Part shown: piece by piece, positions 47,196 through 59,176 of the stretch
How the letters are laid out: each line of letters begins with the position of its first letter
How positions within the stretch are numbered: position 1 is the first letter of the stretch
NCBI GenBank assembly: GCA_009760855.2
Contig: WPIO01000060.1
Coordinates: forward strand, 2,553,501 to 2,617,500
From: Cristatella mucedo
Taxonomy: Eukaryota; Bryozoa; Phylactolaemata; Cristatellidae
Length of the DNA: 64,000 bases
Direction: 5' to 3'
Made by a program: the position numbers and the translations under genes
The notes under the pieces: model-generated
The model's database searches: none
Told to the model about the DNA's origin: nothing
The model's input: only the letters and a program-made list of their open reading frames with translations

Positions 47196-48135
47196 AATGA
47201 GTGGTGCCTAAAGCGTCTTTCCTGCCGCAACTCGCTGGCCGGCTAGGACGTCCATGTGGTGTCAACCGACCCCGACGAGATGGATCGCTCGTTCGTGCCT
47301 CGCGCCGCCATTTCTAAACTGCGGGATTTCACCAGAATGGCTGTAGCCCGGCCTCGTGTGACTCAGCCCGCTCAGGGTAGGGTCAGCTGTTGCATGGCCG
47401 CAGACAGATTCGAGATCCACAGCCACTTTCAGACCACGGTCCACAGCCTGTCGTTCTGGGCGTGGCGGTTCGTTCACAGCGCTTGCCTGGACGCGCTGCC
47501 GGTTGGCGCTGCTAGGATGCGGTCATACCCCGGAACGGCCGATAACTGCCGCTTTTGCCACACTGAGGCTGAGACTGTCGGCCACATTGTAAGTCACTGC
47601 CGGCCAGTGCTGCAAGCAATAACGGCTCGCCACAACCGGATTCTGGGTCGCCTTATCGGAGCTCTTCCGACCGCCGCACTCTCCTGCCTCTCGGCCTCTC
47701 GGTCGCGCTTCCCCCCTCGCCGGGGTCCGTCTCTCAAGTTGGACCTGGTCATCCACAGCGGCACCGATGCGGTCATAGCCGACGTAACGGTGCCGTTTGA
47801 TGGCAGCACGGACGCCCTGGTGGTGGCCGCCCGGATAAAGGTAGATAAGTACGAGGCGGTAGCCAGTGGTCGGTGCTGACCGCTGGGTACCGGTCGGCAT
47901 TGGTGAAGCCCTCCTTGATCGGCGTCCTGGGCAGTCGCTGGCCAAATAATGAAGCCTGCCTGGCGGACCTTGGCATTTCGCGCTCGGACTGGATGGAACT
48001 GCGGTGGCTCTGCGTTTCGGACGCCATTTGTGAGACGGAAGTCGTGCGGTTCCTCTTCCTGAGCCAGGAGTCGTGGGTAGCTTTCCCAGCCCCGGCAGGG
48101 CAAGGCTCCTTCGGCTAATGTCATGAATTGCATTT
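47196..48135 (+). mobile_element. R2-like retrotransposon 3' end, forward, D2
   Basis: A 207-codon open frame (47256-47879) holds DPDEMDRSF, LRDFTRMAV, a knuckle CRFCHTEAETVGHIVSHC (C-x2-C-x8-H-x4-C) and the restriction-like endonuclease core LKLDLVIHSG, IADVTVPFDG and RIKVDKYEAV. A frameshift then leads to NEACLADLGISRSDW and ESWVAFPAP, ending at 48118. The usual KPD motif reads KLD. It is the same family as the reverse copies, and 5'-truncated. Confidence 0.8.
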
Positions 48136-48148
48136 CAATATTGTAATA

Positions 48149-48149
<1 letters not shown>

Positions 48150-48236
<87 letters not shown>
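48150..48236. repeat. (AC)n-(AT)n microsatellite after R2-like 3' end
   Basis: It follows directly the conserved 3' end attgtaataa of the forward R2-like element. D1 has a shorter, different AT/AC tract at about 24600-24660. Confidence 0.9.
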
Positions 48237-48238
<2 letters not shown>

Positions 48239-48555
48239 CATACATGTATATATGCGTGCTCACGCACACATAAATATATGCATAGGTATGTGCGCATGTA
48301 TCTATCTATATGTACAGCTATGTATTCAGCGAAACATTCTAAGATGTGCGACCATATGAATTGCATATAACCTGGCGCACATTTATAGGTACCTCTGATT
48401 TAAAGCTGCTCGTCAAAGATTGAGTGCCTGACTTAAACCAAGCTTTCACTTTAGTCGGATTACATACCGAGATCAAATAATGATTCCATACTTTGGATTA
48501 CAGAAATAAAATTCACTGAGGCTGGCTTAATTTGCTCGACACCAGCAGCTAAGTG

Positions 48556-50110
48556 CAATACCTGTACTGGAGTGTCAAACTTTTAAATCCATAATGTGCG
48601 AAATATATTGCAGATATCCAATTAATACTCCCCATTCGGCATCTTAGACTTTTCTTCATCCATTTCTATAGCTAAGTCATTTGTATAGCTAAAGCAGGAG
48701 TGCCGATATCGATTGATATTTCACGTGCTTTGAAGAATCCGCCTTGTTGCAAATAAAAGAACTCAGCATCAAAAAGCTATTGTGGTAAGTGCTGCAATAG
48801 CTCAGATGTTACCACAGCCCACAAAGGCTTGCGATTACCGAGTAACGTGCTGCCCGCATAACAATTCAGCATGGACAGACCACTTTAAAACGGTGAAAGC
48901 CTCCTATTTCAGACCGTAACAGAATGAGAGTGCGCAGGGAAACGCACCATTATGTAGAATTGTCTCCCGTAATTTCCACGTTGCAGCACAATCACCCAGC
49001 ACATCGACGCGGACTAATCTCTGCTCCAACTTCATAATCCCCAGCGGTAGAGACGCTGTAGTACCATGCGTTTGGCTCGCCTCCGGAAAAGCACCCTCTG
49101 TCATAATCAGTTATCAAGTCCTACTTTTTTGAAGGAACGGTGCCGGAAGATATGGATCCGTGATCCTTCACCCACATCTCGTAGTGGCCGCCCACTGGTC
49201 AATCTGAGGGGTCGTGCTGCGACTACTGGTACGCACTGTGCTAGGTTCGCTGTACTTCGACAGCTGTTTGCAACGGCGAAGGGCGCCTAAGGAGAAAGGC
49301 GGACCCTTTATTGGACTTAACCTTCACCTTTCACCTTCTCCGGGTAAGGGTCGGCTGTCGTGGCCACTGGCTACCGCGTAGCCTCCTGCGTATCGTCATT
49401 TACATCCGCGTTGTCGAGTCCGTCTTCTGACGCGGGCCACCAATCCCACATTAGCTCTGACTTAAGGCACTGCCCGACCTGACGTGACCCTGCACGTCCC
49501 AAATCTTTGTCTGCAGCGTCGGTCTGCCGTCGGCGCCGGGCCGCTAACGAGTGCCTCGGGGGACGTTTGTCCGGCGCCTCTTTTCATAGCCTAGTCACCG
49601 CTAAAATGTGTGTGCCGCCGCCTCCGAGTGATCCGCCCAATCAATACGGTTAATAAAAGAGAAGCCTAAAGCCATGTTAGTATTAGCACGAAAACAGTAC
49701 CTCGTGATCGAGCGGCTCGTGGAGCCGTGCACGTGCACGTGCTCGTGCTGCCTCCGCCACAGCGCCACCTGCCGGAAAACAACTGCCGGCGCTTCAGCAG
49801 TCCGCTTCCAGCTCAAGCTGCCGCCCGAGGCCGCGCATTAGCGACGTCGAGCGCGCCGTTCGGTGACTCGGGAGAAGCCGGCAAAGTGCCTGCCTGAGCT
49901 CGAGTGCGACGACGCTCGTTGCTTCCCTCACCAACGACGTCCTTGGCCGCGGATGAATCGGCAGCGGCTGCCACGGCGACGGCCGAGCGACCACAGACAG
50001 ACCTTTCCCAACGACACAACGACAGACTGACCTTTCATTGACATTTCGAAACGCCGCTGGAACCCGCCAGCATCGCTGGGAATTGGTAGTGTGTGTGAGC
50101 GAGTGAGTGA
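48556..50110. other. Spacer between D2 and D3
   Basis: Unlike the D1/D2 spacer. AT-rich to about 49060, then GC-richer (49300-50050) with short unrecognised frames. No gene supported. Confidence 0.4.
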
Positions 50111-50111
50111 G

Positions 50112-50116
50112 AGAGG

Positions 50117-50185
<69 letters not shown>

Positions 50186-50523
50186 AGTGTGTGAGTGAGT
50201 GAGTGAGTGAGTGAGTGAGTGAGTGAGTGAGTGAGTGAGTGAGTGAGTGAGTGAGTGAGTGAGTGACTGAGCGAGAGTGAGTAAGAGAGTGAGTGATTGA
50301 GAGAGATGGAGACGGAGACAAAGACAGAGACAGAGACAGAGAGTGAGTGAGTGTTTGAGTGATTGGGAGAGTGAGAGTGAGTGAGTGTATGAGAGAGCGA
50401 GAGATGGAGAGAGAGAGAGAGAGAGAGAAAACGAGTGAGTGAGTGAGTGAAAGAGAATGAGAGAGACAGAGACAGAGAGAGTGAGTGAGTGTCAGAGTGA
50501 GAGAGTGTGAAAGAGAGAGAGAG
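50112..50523. repeat. Compound (AG)n / (GAGT)n microsatellite
   Basis: (AG)n at about 50112-50180 is followed by (GAGT)n to about 50266 and mixed AG/GAGT tracts to 50523, directly at the left edge of D3. Confidence 0.9.
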
Positions 50524-50973
50524 CGGCAGCGGCTACTGCTGTAGACTAGCGCCTGTGAACGGCGAGTAGAGCATGGATTCTAAAGCGTCGCAGAGGCTGA
50601 GCGACCGTTGTGGGACAACTCTAGCACTGGTACTCGCACGGCCCGCCAGATTCGGACGTGGGAAATGACGCTGCTGACGAGCACAAGAGTCGGACCTGAT
50701 ACTGCCCAGCCCGGCGGTCATAGCCCAGAGAGGTTTCGGGGCCTAAAGCACAATCAGACTTCAGATTTAAGCAATGTTTATAAAATAAATGCGCGATATA
50801 TCCAACTTTCGTCAGCCGAGATATAAGTGGCGACGCTTGGAATGTGGCATACAGCTGAAATAATTCCCCTGGCTAAAAGAGGCTGTCGATCGAGCAATTA
50901 CTGTTTTAATTTGTTTAGGGATTTTCATTCGTTGCATACTGTCAGGAAAGCATGCTGCCCTCAATGCAGACTT

Positions 50974-51136
50974 CAATAAATACAAGCTGATTAAGCAGCT
51001 ATTGTTTTATTGCGACAGATGTACATTTACGGCTGTCACCACCGCTTTCCGTGGCAGTAAAGGATCGCCTATTGCAGGATTTGTACCCGCAACTTCGGGA
51101 CCAAGGTCATGAAAAGCAACCGCCTTACCAAGGTCT
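50974..51136 (-). mobile_element. SINE-A in D3, reverse, degraded
   Basis: It is positionally equivalent to the SINEs at 27 and 29415 but more mutated: the B-box region reads ggtacaaatcc on the minus strand. The poly-T tail is lost, matching the greater age of D3. Confidence 0.7.
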
Positions 51137-51394
51137 ATTAACACCGATTTGAAGTGGTGGCCAGATAGGGTAGGCAACACAAACTTCGCTGGGCAAGAAA
51201 ACGCCTGAATAGGCACGTGGCAATGTGTCCACGATACACCAGAGCAATAGGCAAGCCATTTCAGCATCCACTGCTGTGAAGCCTAGCACGGTGGAGCAGA
51301 ACACAAGTACGAACAGGCTAGTCGAGTATTGCTACTTCCAAGCACAGGGCCAGAGTGGCTACCTAAAATATGCAATGCGATGTGCCTCCACTCT

Positions 51395-53605
51395 AGAAGC
51401 AGCGGTAACTTGTCGTGGAAGGGGTTTGTGAATGCACAGAATTACTACATCTAGCGAGACACGACGGCAGTGGCACTTCCGGCCGGCATCAGTCGACATA
51501 GGAGAAGCCAGCAGGCAAAGCCAATGGAATACGAACTAATACCGTGGATGAAGGGGACTGAATTCCCTTAAAATTTTAAATTTTCCTCGATTGACTTTGT
51601 AGCCCACCAAGTCATTATTTGATTTTTATATTTGGACCTCGTAGTGACACCTAGACATGGACTGGCTTCTTCGGTGATAGCACCGGACGAATCGTCTGCC
51701 ACGTTTTCAAAGCAAAGATGAAGTTGTGCACGTTACGGTGCCTACGATTCGTCTTTGTTTGGTGTTTTTCGAGTTGCGGTTAAGAAGTTGCATCACGCTG
51801 ACTTCCGAATCTTCGTCAAGTTGTCTGTCGTCTCTCTTTGTCTATCGGACAGCCACGCCCCTGTTCCTGGCGGCGTATGCACTGAAGGCCCGAGCGACGG
51901 CAGAAAGCAGGATAGAAGCATATCTCTCGCACAGAGACAGAGATTGCAAGGCTACAATTAAAGATTTGGGATTCAGAAAAAATGGCGTGCGGTAGTTGAC
52001 GACGAATGCAAATTATGAAAACCACTCGGATTCGAGACGTAGTTCTTAACGGCCTTCAGGTGCACCGACCCGCTGAAGACTGGAACGGATCGGGCGAGGC
52101 GACAGAGAGCCGTGGCCTGGCTTCGTTGGAGGCGAAGGCAAAATTAGGAGTCTCGAGTTCGCTCGGACGCTCAACCCCCTAGAACGGGCCGAGAGGAGAC
52201 CCACAAGGTCAACCGCAAGTTCACAAGTCGACGTGGACGAAGTGGACGACTCCCGCCGTCGTTCGTGTTTCTGCTTGCCAGCACACGCACTCTCCCAAGA
52301 AACGCCAATTTCCTAAAGTCAAACTTGCATCAAGCGTCGCTAATTTCGTCGGGCGGCTTCTAACGTCCAACGACGACGAGCGGTTTGGCATAGACACCCA
52401 TGCTTACTTCCTTTACGGCATCGCGGTGCGAATTAATCGCAGCTGCCGATCGCAGCTCCTGTCAGCGCGGACGACTGTACGAATCGACCGGCGTCGATTT
52501 GAAATGACCTTTTTCTCTCGCCGTGCCCGGATGCCTGAAGGATGCCCTTTAAACACAGATCAGTCCAATCAGTTGCCTCGCGAGTTTCGACTTTCATGTA
52601 AATCCATGCTAGCCTCGCCGCACAAGTTCAGTGTTGGGGAGCTGATACTGAACATCACTTTCGCATCGCTCGCTTCGTAGCGTAGAACGTAGGTGAATAG
52701 TAGCCCGTCACGCGGCCTCAGACCGCGCCGCCTCAGCCGCCGCTGCCGCGACCGGCGGCTGAGGCGGCGGCTGCAGCTGCGGCAGTGGCTTCAATGTAAT
52801 TTCATGCTGACGGCCGACGCCTACGGGCGTTCGGCGGCGGCCGCCGCCGCCCTTTGGATGCTCTACTTACCTTTGGATGCTGCGGCTCGCTCGACGGCTG
52901 CGGCTGCTCTGCTGAGCACGAGCAGCAGGCAGAGCGGCCACAGGAGAGCGCGGCGCTAGGCGACCGCGGAGAAGCCGAAGCTGCCGCCGCTGCTGCTGCT
53001 GCTGCCGCCACCGCCGTATGTCATCGGTTTGCCGCGGCTAGATTCGTTCCTTCGTCGCTTTTGTACCACTTGCTTTTGTACCGCCGCTGCGAGTCCTCTC
53101 GAGCTCGGGCGACGGTAGCGACGTCGTGGTGCGCTGCAAACTATCGGCTAGGAAAACGGCGGCGGGAGCCGCTCGAGTTCAATCTCTCGATGCGATCGGT
53201 GTGCGCTGCGCCGCGCGAGGCAGGCGAGCGAAGCTCAAAAAAACAGCGTGAGCAGGAGAAGCGAGCGAGCATCGCAGGAGGCTTTCGGACGAGCATCGGC
53301 AGCGTTGACGACCGAGTGAATCGGCCAGACGTTGTCGCTACCGCCGGCCGGCGGTGACGTCTGGCCGGGCAGCTGAGCTAAACCTAGACCAAAATTAAAA
53401 CGACGAACTGGGCACGTGCTCACTCCGACGTCCCGGGCGCACAGCGAGCCTCACTTGACCGGCTACTCAACCGAGGCTTTTCGAGATAGAGTATTGGGAA
53501 GGAAATGTGAACGCCATCTGAAACAAAAGGTGTCCGGTGTCCGCGTCCGGATCCAAAGCGCCAGCGAGCAGTGGCAACAGAGTGCGATCCTCGTCAAAAT
53601 CAACT
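51395..53605. other. D3-specific block, GC-rich in part
   Basis: D1/D2 similarity stops near 51395 and resumes near 54070. Inside, 52690-53360 is strongly GC/CpG-rich with a perfect 17-bp inverted repeat at 52726-52769 and (GCT)n near 52990. The 167-codon plus frame at 52854 is Ala-rich and unsupported. A SINE-A follows at 53606. Confidence 0.45.
52726..52769. repeat. Perfect 17-bp GC-rich inverted repeat
   Basis: cgccgcctcagccgccg (52726-52742) pairs exactly with cggcggctgaggcggcg (52753-52769) across 10 nt. Confidence 0.85.
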
Positions 53606-53786
53606 TAAAAAAAATCCTAGCTGATTAAACAGCCTCTTTTTGTATAGCGACACAAGAGCCTTTACGGCTATCACCACCGCTTGCAGTGGCGATAAAGAAT
53701 CACCGACCGCAGGAATCAAACCCACGACCTTGGGACCGAGGTCGTGAAAGCAACCGCCTTACCTAGTGTGCCATCACAGCTCACCG
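53606..53786 (-). mobile_element. SINE-A in the D3-specific block, reverse
   Basis: The full layout is present: A-rich tail start, body tatagcgacacaagagcc, B-box region caggaatcaaacccacg and head ending tagtgtgccatcacagctc. It lies inside the stretch of D3 that has no equivalent in D1 or D2. Confidence 0.8.
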
Positions 53787-54578
53787 ACCACTGATTCTAC
53801 TAGGCGCCTGTTGCACACAGAACTGCTGCCGACTTGATTGGTAATGCTCGACTGCCACGAATATTCGACGCATTTTCATAACGTCACGCTGACAACTAGA
53901 AGAAATTTTTAGTACTTATCGAGCACAATAATGATACCTATAATTAAAATTGATGCTTTTTTTATCGCGCCTAAGATGATTTAATTTCCACACTGTGCTT
54001 CACAGAGACCTGCAAAAGAGTCGATGCCCGTCGGGCCAGTGGCATGCATAGTTTCAAGTACATGCAAGACATCGAGGGTCGTACTTTGGCTAGCATGCTT
54101 AAGCAAACATGAATGCACTAATGGCCGCCGGGAACTAAAACCTCTGGCTAATGCCGCGTGCTGAATCCTGCACGCGCGGGCGTGCAAACCAAGCAGGAGC
54201 CCAAAAAAGACAAGGTTGAAGCAGAAAAGGGTAAAATAGGAGCGTCTCCAGCTGAGACTTAAGATACTCCAAACCATTGCAGGTAGCGCCCTCTGCAGGT
54301 AGTGCCCACTGCAAGTAGCGCCCATTGCAGAGAGCGAGCTCCAGACTTTTGGTGCTTAGCACAAATTAGAAACAGATCGCCACAACGAAGCGATTCCATT
54401 CTCGGAGCGGTCATTGATCACGCGTCACCGCGGCATCTGAGAATTTTTTTGCAGCACCTCGCATTACAGCGCCAGCGTATGCTCGCGTGCTAAACGAGTA
54501 AAGCGACTCTCCGACGGACCGAGCGCCGAACGGCTTGCAAAAGCATGCATGCACGGCTCATCTCCGAGTTGCGTGTAA
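53787..54578. other. D3 sequence without recognised gene
   Basis: D2-like from about 54070 (gctagcatgc...aaacatgaatgcacta). It contains short gtagcgccc-type direct repeats near 54283-54330 also found in D2 at 30061-30120, then about 240 bp without a D2 counterpart. Confidence 0.4.
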
Positions 54579-54974
54579 TTATCGCATTGTAGGGGGTGTT
54601 GCATTATAGCTCAATCCTATAACTACCCACTCTACATTGGTGCGGCTTGAGTGCAGTGGAGAATGAGCACGTGCATGAATGAGGGTGGGAATTACAAGAC
54701 TAATAGTTCGGGCAGCGACAATCATCGCGAAAATTTGCCGGCGACCTGGCAGGATCGCTAAACAATCTTTGCTAATTTTCAGCTTTCTAGTATATTTCGC
54801 GCCGCGAGTAGCAGGCCAAAAATGAATGAATAGCTGAATAAACGGCAAGCCCAAAGTGCCGCATTTATATTTCAAAAAAGAGGCTTGAGAGCTGCTGTCG
54901 TTTTGGTTTCCCGTCTCTGCTGCTGTATCGATTCTTGAAAGAGCAGTCTGCATGGGACCCACGGACGATAACAA
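54579..54974 (-). CDS. Unrecognised ORF, D3 counterpart
   Basis: A 131-codon minus frame in register with the C-terminal part of 30693-30145. Substitutions and small indels keep the frame open. Confidence 0.25.
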   Translation of the reverse strand: MLSSVGPMQTALSRIDTAAETGNQNDSSSQASFLKYKCGTLGLPFIQLFIHFWPATRGAKYTRKLKISKDCLAILPGRRQIFAMIVAARTISLVIPTLIHARAHSPLHSSRTNVEWVVIGLSYNATPPTMR

Positions 54975-55875
54975 ATGAAGAGAGATGATGGAATAGGAGA
55001 ACCGGAAACCCTAGAATAAAGATGATAAGTAAAACTCAAGATTATGAGAATTAAACCCGTGCGTGGTAGCTTAGCTTGAGGCAGTTTCGATGGGCATCAT
55101 TGAGCACGTTGCCAGTCAGGTTCCGCTGCCCAGCCGAGGGCGTGTGACAGCGAGTTCATCGGTTTTCAAACTTCCTTTGAGGCATATTTGAAGAGGCGGG
55201 GAAGAAATTCATGTCTCTCAGTGCCCTATAATAAGTTTTCAATATTATTTTGGATGCATAACCATGCCTTACAGCGTAACTGCAAAAATCGGTTCTCTCC
55301 ATGGCCCGATCAGTTTAGTTCTTTAGCAACAAGGCCATAAAAAACCTTTATTTTAACACGACTGCAATGAAAAAGAAGCGGTAGAAACGGTAGTCTAGCA
55401 GTCAGCATAACATTCTTACGCGGAGGCATGGAGTCACGCGTGAGCCCAAGTTGTCATTAGTACAAAGATACATTGTCATTTAGCGCACGAATTTCAGGCG
55501 CAATCCATGGGAAGTGCATTCGTTCCGCAACATCCAGCAGGTATTTTGCAGCCTCGGGTGTCGGCGCTCCCATTCGGCATTCCGGCGCTCATGAAGCCCA
55601 GGCGGCTGAGCAAGCAGCGGAAAGAAAGTGCTTTAGATATCTCGGTCAAGGCGAAGAGCGTTTTCACTCGCTCGGCCGATGTGCTCAGCCCTCCCTCGTC
55701 GCCAAAGCAAGCCAGCGCAAAGCGTCTCTCGGTGCGCTCACATGTGTCATGCCCTCGCGGCCGCGGCGGCCGTGTAGCTCCCGGATGGCGAATGCCACTG
55801 CGGAGTTCGGACCGAGATCAGCACGCTGCAGGTGGAGCCTTTTTTTTTACCTCGGCCTCCTGCGCCGCCTCAACC
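54975..55875. other. D3 GC-richer block upstream of the repeat exon
   Basis: It corresponds to D2 30694-31200. The LINE and the 485-bp-unit region of D1/D2 are absent, so sequence passes directly from the equivalent of 31150 to that of about 32890. Plus-strand frames there are unrecognised. Confidence 0.45.
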
Positions 55876-57124
55876 TTACTTGCCTCCGCCGTCTCCACCA
55901 CCCCCACCGCCTCCGCCGCCGCCGCTGCCTCCGTCGCCTCCGCCGCCTCCGCCGTCTCCGATTGTGGTTGGCCTAGTCATGGTCGGCTGATTCATGGTCC
56001 GCTGAGTCGTCGTCGGTTGAGTTGGGGTCAGCCGAGTTGTGGTCGGCGGAGTCGGCTGAATGGTTTTTAGCTGGGTCGTGGTCGGTTGAGTTGTGGTCGG
56101 CTGAGTCGTGGTCAGCCGAGTCGTGGTCCGCTGAGTCGTCGTCAGTTGAGTTGTGGTCTGCCGAGTTGTGGTCGGTGGAGTCGTGGTCGGCTGAATCGTT
56201 TTCAGCTGAGTCGTGGTCGGTTGAGTTGTAGTCGGCTGAGTCGTCGTCAGCCGAGTTGTGGTCGGTGGAGTCGTGGTCAGCCAAGTCGTGGTCCGCTGAG
56301 TCGTGGTCAGTTGAGTTGTGAACGGCTGAGGCGTGGTCAGCCGAGTCGTCGTCAGTTGAGTTGTGGTCGGCGGAGTCGTTGTCGGCTGAATCGTTTTCAG
56401 TGGAGTCGTGGTCGGTTGAATTGCGGTCGTCTGAGTCGTGGTCAGCCGAGTTGTGGTCCGCTGAGTCGAGGTCGGTTGAGTTGTGAACGGCTGAGGCGTG
56501 GTCAGCCGAGTCGTGGTCCGCTGAGTCGAGGTCAGTTGAGTTGTGAACGGCTGAGGCGTGGTCAGCCGAGTCGTGGTCCGCTGAGTCGTCGTCAGTTGAG
56601 TTGTGGTCGGTGGACTCGTTGTCGACTGAATCGTTTTCAGTGTAGTCGTGGTCGGTTGAATTGTGGTCGTCTGAGTCGTCGTCAGCTGAGTTGTAGTCGG
56701 CAGCGAGTCGTGGTCGGCTGAATCGTTTTCAGTGGAGTTGTGGTCAGCTGAGTTGTGGTCGGTTGAGTCGTGGTCGGCTGAGTTGTGGTCGGCAGAGTTG
56801 TGCTCAGCGGAGTCGTTGTCGGCTGAATCATTCTCAGTGGAGTCGTGGTCGGTTGAATTGTGGTCGGCTGAGTCGTGGTCCGCTGATTCGTTTGCAGCGG
56901 AGTCGTGGTCGGCTGAGTTGTCGTCGGCCAAGTCGTGATTGGTGGAGTCGTGATCGGCTGAGTCGTGGTTGGTTGATTTGTGGTCGGCTTAATCATTGTC
57001 AGCTGAGTCGTGATCAGCGGAGTCCTGGTCAGCGAATTCTCGGTCGGCTGAGTGGCAGTCGGTTGAGTTGTGGTTTGTAGAGTCGTGGTCGGCAGAGTCA
57101 TGGTTGCTGACGCCTATGCAGTTG
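55876..57124 (-). pseudogene. PAN-gene exon 2, expanded Thr-rich tract, probably broken, D3
   Basis: After the conserved acceptor cttaattacag (ends at 57125) the expected frame meets TAG within a few codons. An alternative acceptor (gcgtcag) 15 bp further on would rejoin the frame after the stop. The body is about 1.1 kb of a 15-bp repeat encoding TTTQP-like units (about 57100 down to 55975), ending in a Gly/Asp-rich tail. An internal shift near 56700 moves the TTTQP frame out of register, with the other open frame running 56931-55876. This is either a damaged copy or a length-variable exon. Confidence 0.5.
55975..57100. repeat. 15-bp coding minisatellite
   Basis: Units of the type gagtcgtggtcggct, variable at several positions, about 75 copies. 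They encode TTTQP-like pentapeptides on the minus strand. Confidence 0.9.
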
Positions 57125-57800
<676 letters not shown>

Positions 57801-58001
57801 CTTCTTGATTCATGTAGAACTGGTCGTCTTCATTTAACGGCAAGGCAAGCCTCCACAGCAAACGACACGCTCCAACCTTGCGGCGGAAGTAGAAGCCGAC
57901 GCAGTCACTTTGAAGCATGCAGTCCAGGCTGCACTTAATCAGCGATGCTCCGGTCGAACACTGCAGAGTCGCCGCATCGTCGACGGTTGCTTTAGGAAAC
58001 G
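57801..58001 (-). CDS. PAN/Apple-type domain exon 1 (internal), D3
   Basis: The third copy is 201 bp and open, with donor AAG|GTTCGT. It keeps KCSLDCMLQSDCVGFYFR and the VGACRLL cysteine. The acceptor side reads ctatcggag rather than the cag of D1 and D2, which may weaken splicing. A possible in-frame Met codon lies just upstream at 58015-58017. That the domain stays intact while exon 2 looks damaged suggests recent decay or a changed gene structure. Confidence 0.6.
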
Positions 58002-58687
58002 CTCCGATAGAAGTCATCGCAAACAGGCCGCAAGGCTCCGACGCTCTGGCTGCTAAAACGGAGTAGAGCTAGCACTGGCATCCAGCGGAACCACATATTT
58101 CGCTGAGCACCATTTTTTGCGTGCCTTGCTGAAAACACTATCTTGCCGCCTTTTTAGTTTTGCTGGTTCTCTCCTGACACATTGCGCGAGATCTCTGTCT
58201 TTATTTTATCAAAAAATCATCGGCCAAATCATCTAATTTATCTCCTGCTGTTAGTCTTGTGCTATCAAGCCTGTCTGTCTGCACTGCGGCGTGTCTGCAC
58301 CTTGCCACGACTGTGCATTCGATCTTTCTTCTTTTGCAGCAAATGTAAAGTGCCTAGAGAGAGAGAGATTAAGTTCTCTGAGGGTGCTATATCTAATGGA
58401 ATATTTTTGGAATAAATCAAAATTATTCGCGTCTCATACCTCGGAGCACACTCTCACCATTAGCGCCCAGCAACCCCCGTCAATCTCTCGCTGCTCTGTT
58501 CGGATACTTTCTATCTAACCATCGTGCGCCGCTACCTCCATGCTATCCTTCAGTTGTTGCTCTTTAACGTACCCATGTTCCTCGTCTTTGCATTACGCTG
58601 GAATACCATGATAAGTGTGCATATGATCCTAAACCAATTGACATGTTTTGTCTCTAAAATATTTCTAAAATACAAATATAATTCATT

Positions 58688-58832
58688 TGTATAGAGCCCT
58701 GCGATAACATAATATTTCTATAGGAGGCATCGCATATGCTACGGGGCTCAAACCCACAAACTCGGCTTACTAATACATTCACATTTAGCTTGGTCGAAGG
58801 GAGTACCTTTTCCAATTGGCCAAACCAGCGGG
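58688..58832 (-). mobile_element. SINE-B, D3
   Basis: Copy of the same ancestral insertion, more diverged. It keeps ggggctcaaacccac (B box reversed) and ggccaaaccagc (A-box region reversed). Confidence 0.65.
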
Positions 58833-59004
58833 GAATCCTCATATGTAGACAAATATGGATATCTTAACGTGCTATTCAAGAATGTTTTCCTTATTATTAC
58901 TGCTTTCACTGCTGCCCTATAAACATGAATACGTTCCTTCTGCATTTGCATCAGCCGTCTTTGGGATGTGGCCAACAACAAACTTTCTAGCAAAACCATC
59001 TTGG

Positions 59005-59144
<140 letters not shown>

Positions 59145-59176
59145 ATTCATTAAATAATTGGTTTCACCTTTATATA

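Larger units (their letters stand above)
28970..48555. repeat. Duplicon copy D2
   Basis: The left edge is set by the start of similarity between 28970 and 50530 (both read gactagcgcctgtgaacgg). The right edge is where similarity to D1 stops, near 48555. It is the most complete copy in the window. Relative to D1 it carries an extra block at about 41610-42315 with a (TA)n tract and a SINE-A, and lacks several D1 insertions, so it supplies empty sites. Confidence 0.9.

Noticed and set aside
47262-48241. Minus-strand frames of 140-215 codons opposite the forward R2-like end
   Set aside because: Antisense to a clear endonuclease and zinc-knuckle frame, and partly microsatellite.
49794-50321. 175-codon minus frame with SLTHSLTHS
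   Set aside because: It is the (GAGT)n and (AG)n microsatellite read through; no domain and no conservation.
52854-53357. 167-codon Ala-rich frame
   Set aside because: Driven by GC-rich triplet repeats; no domain and no counterpart in D1 or D2.
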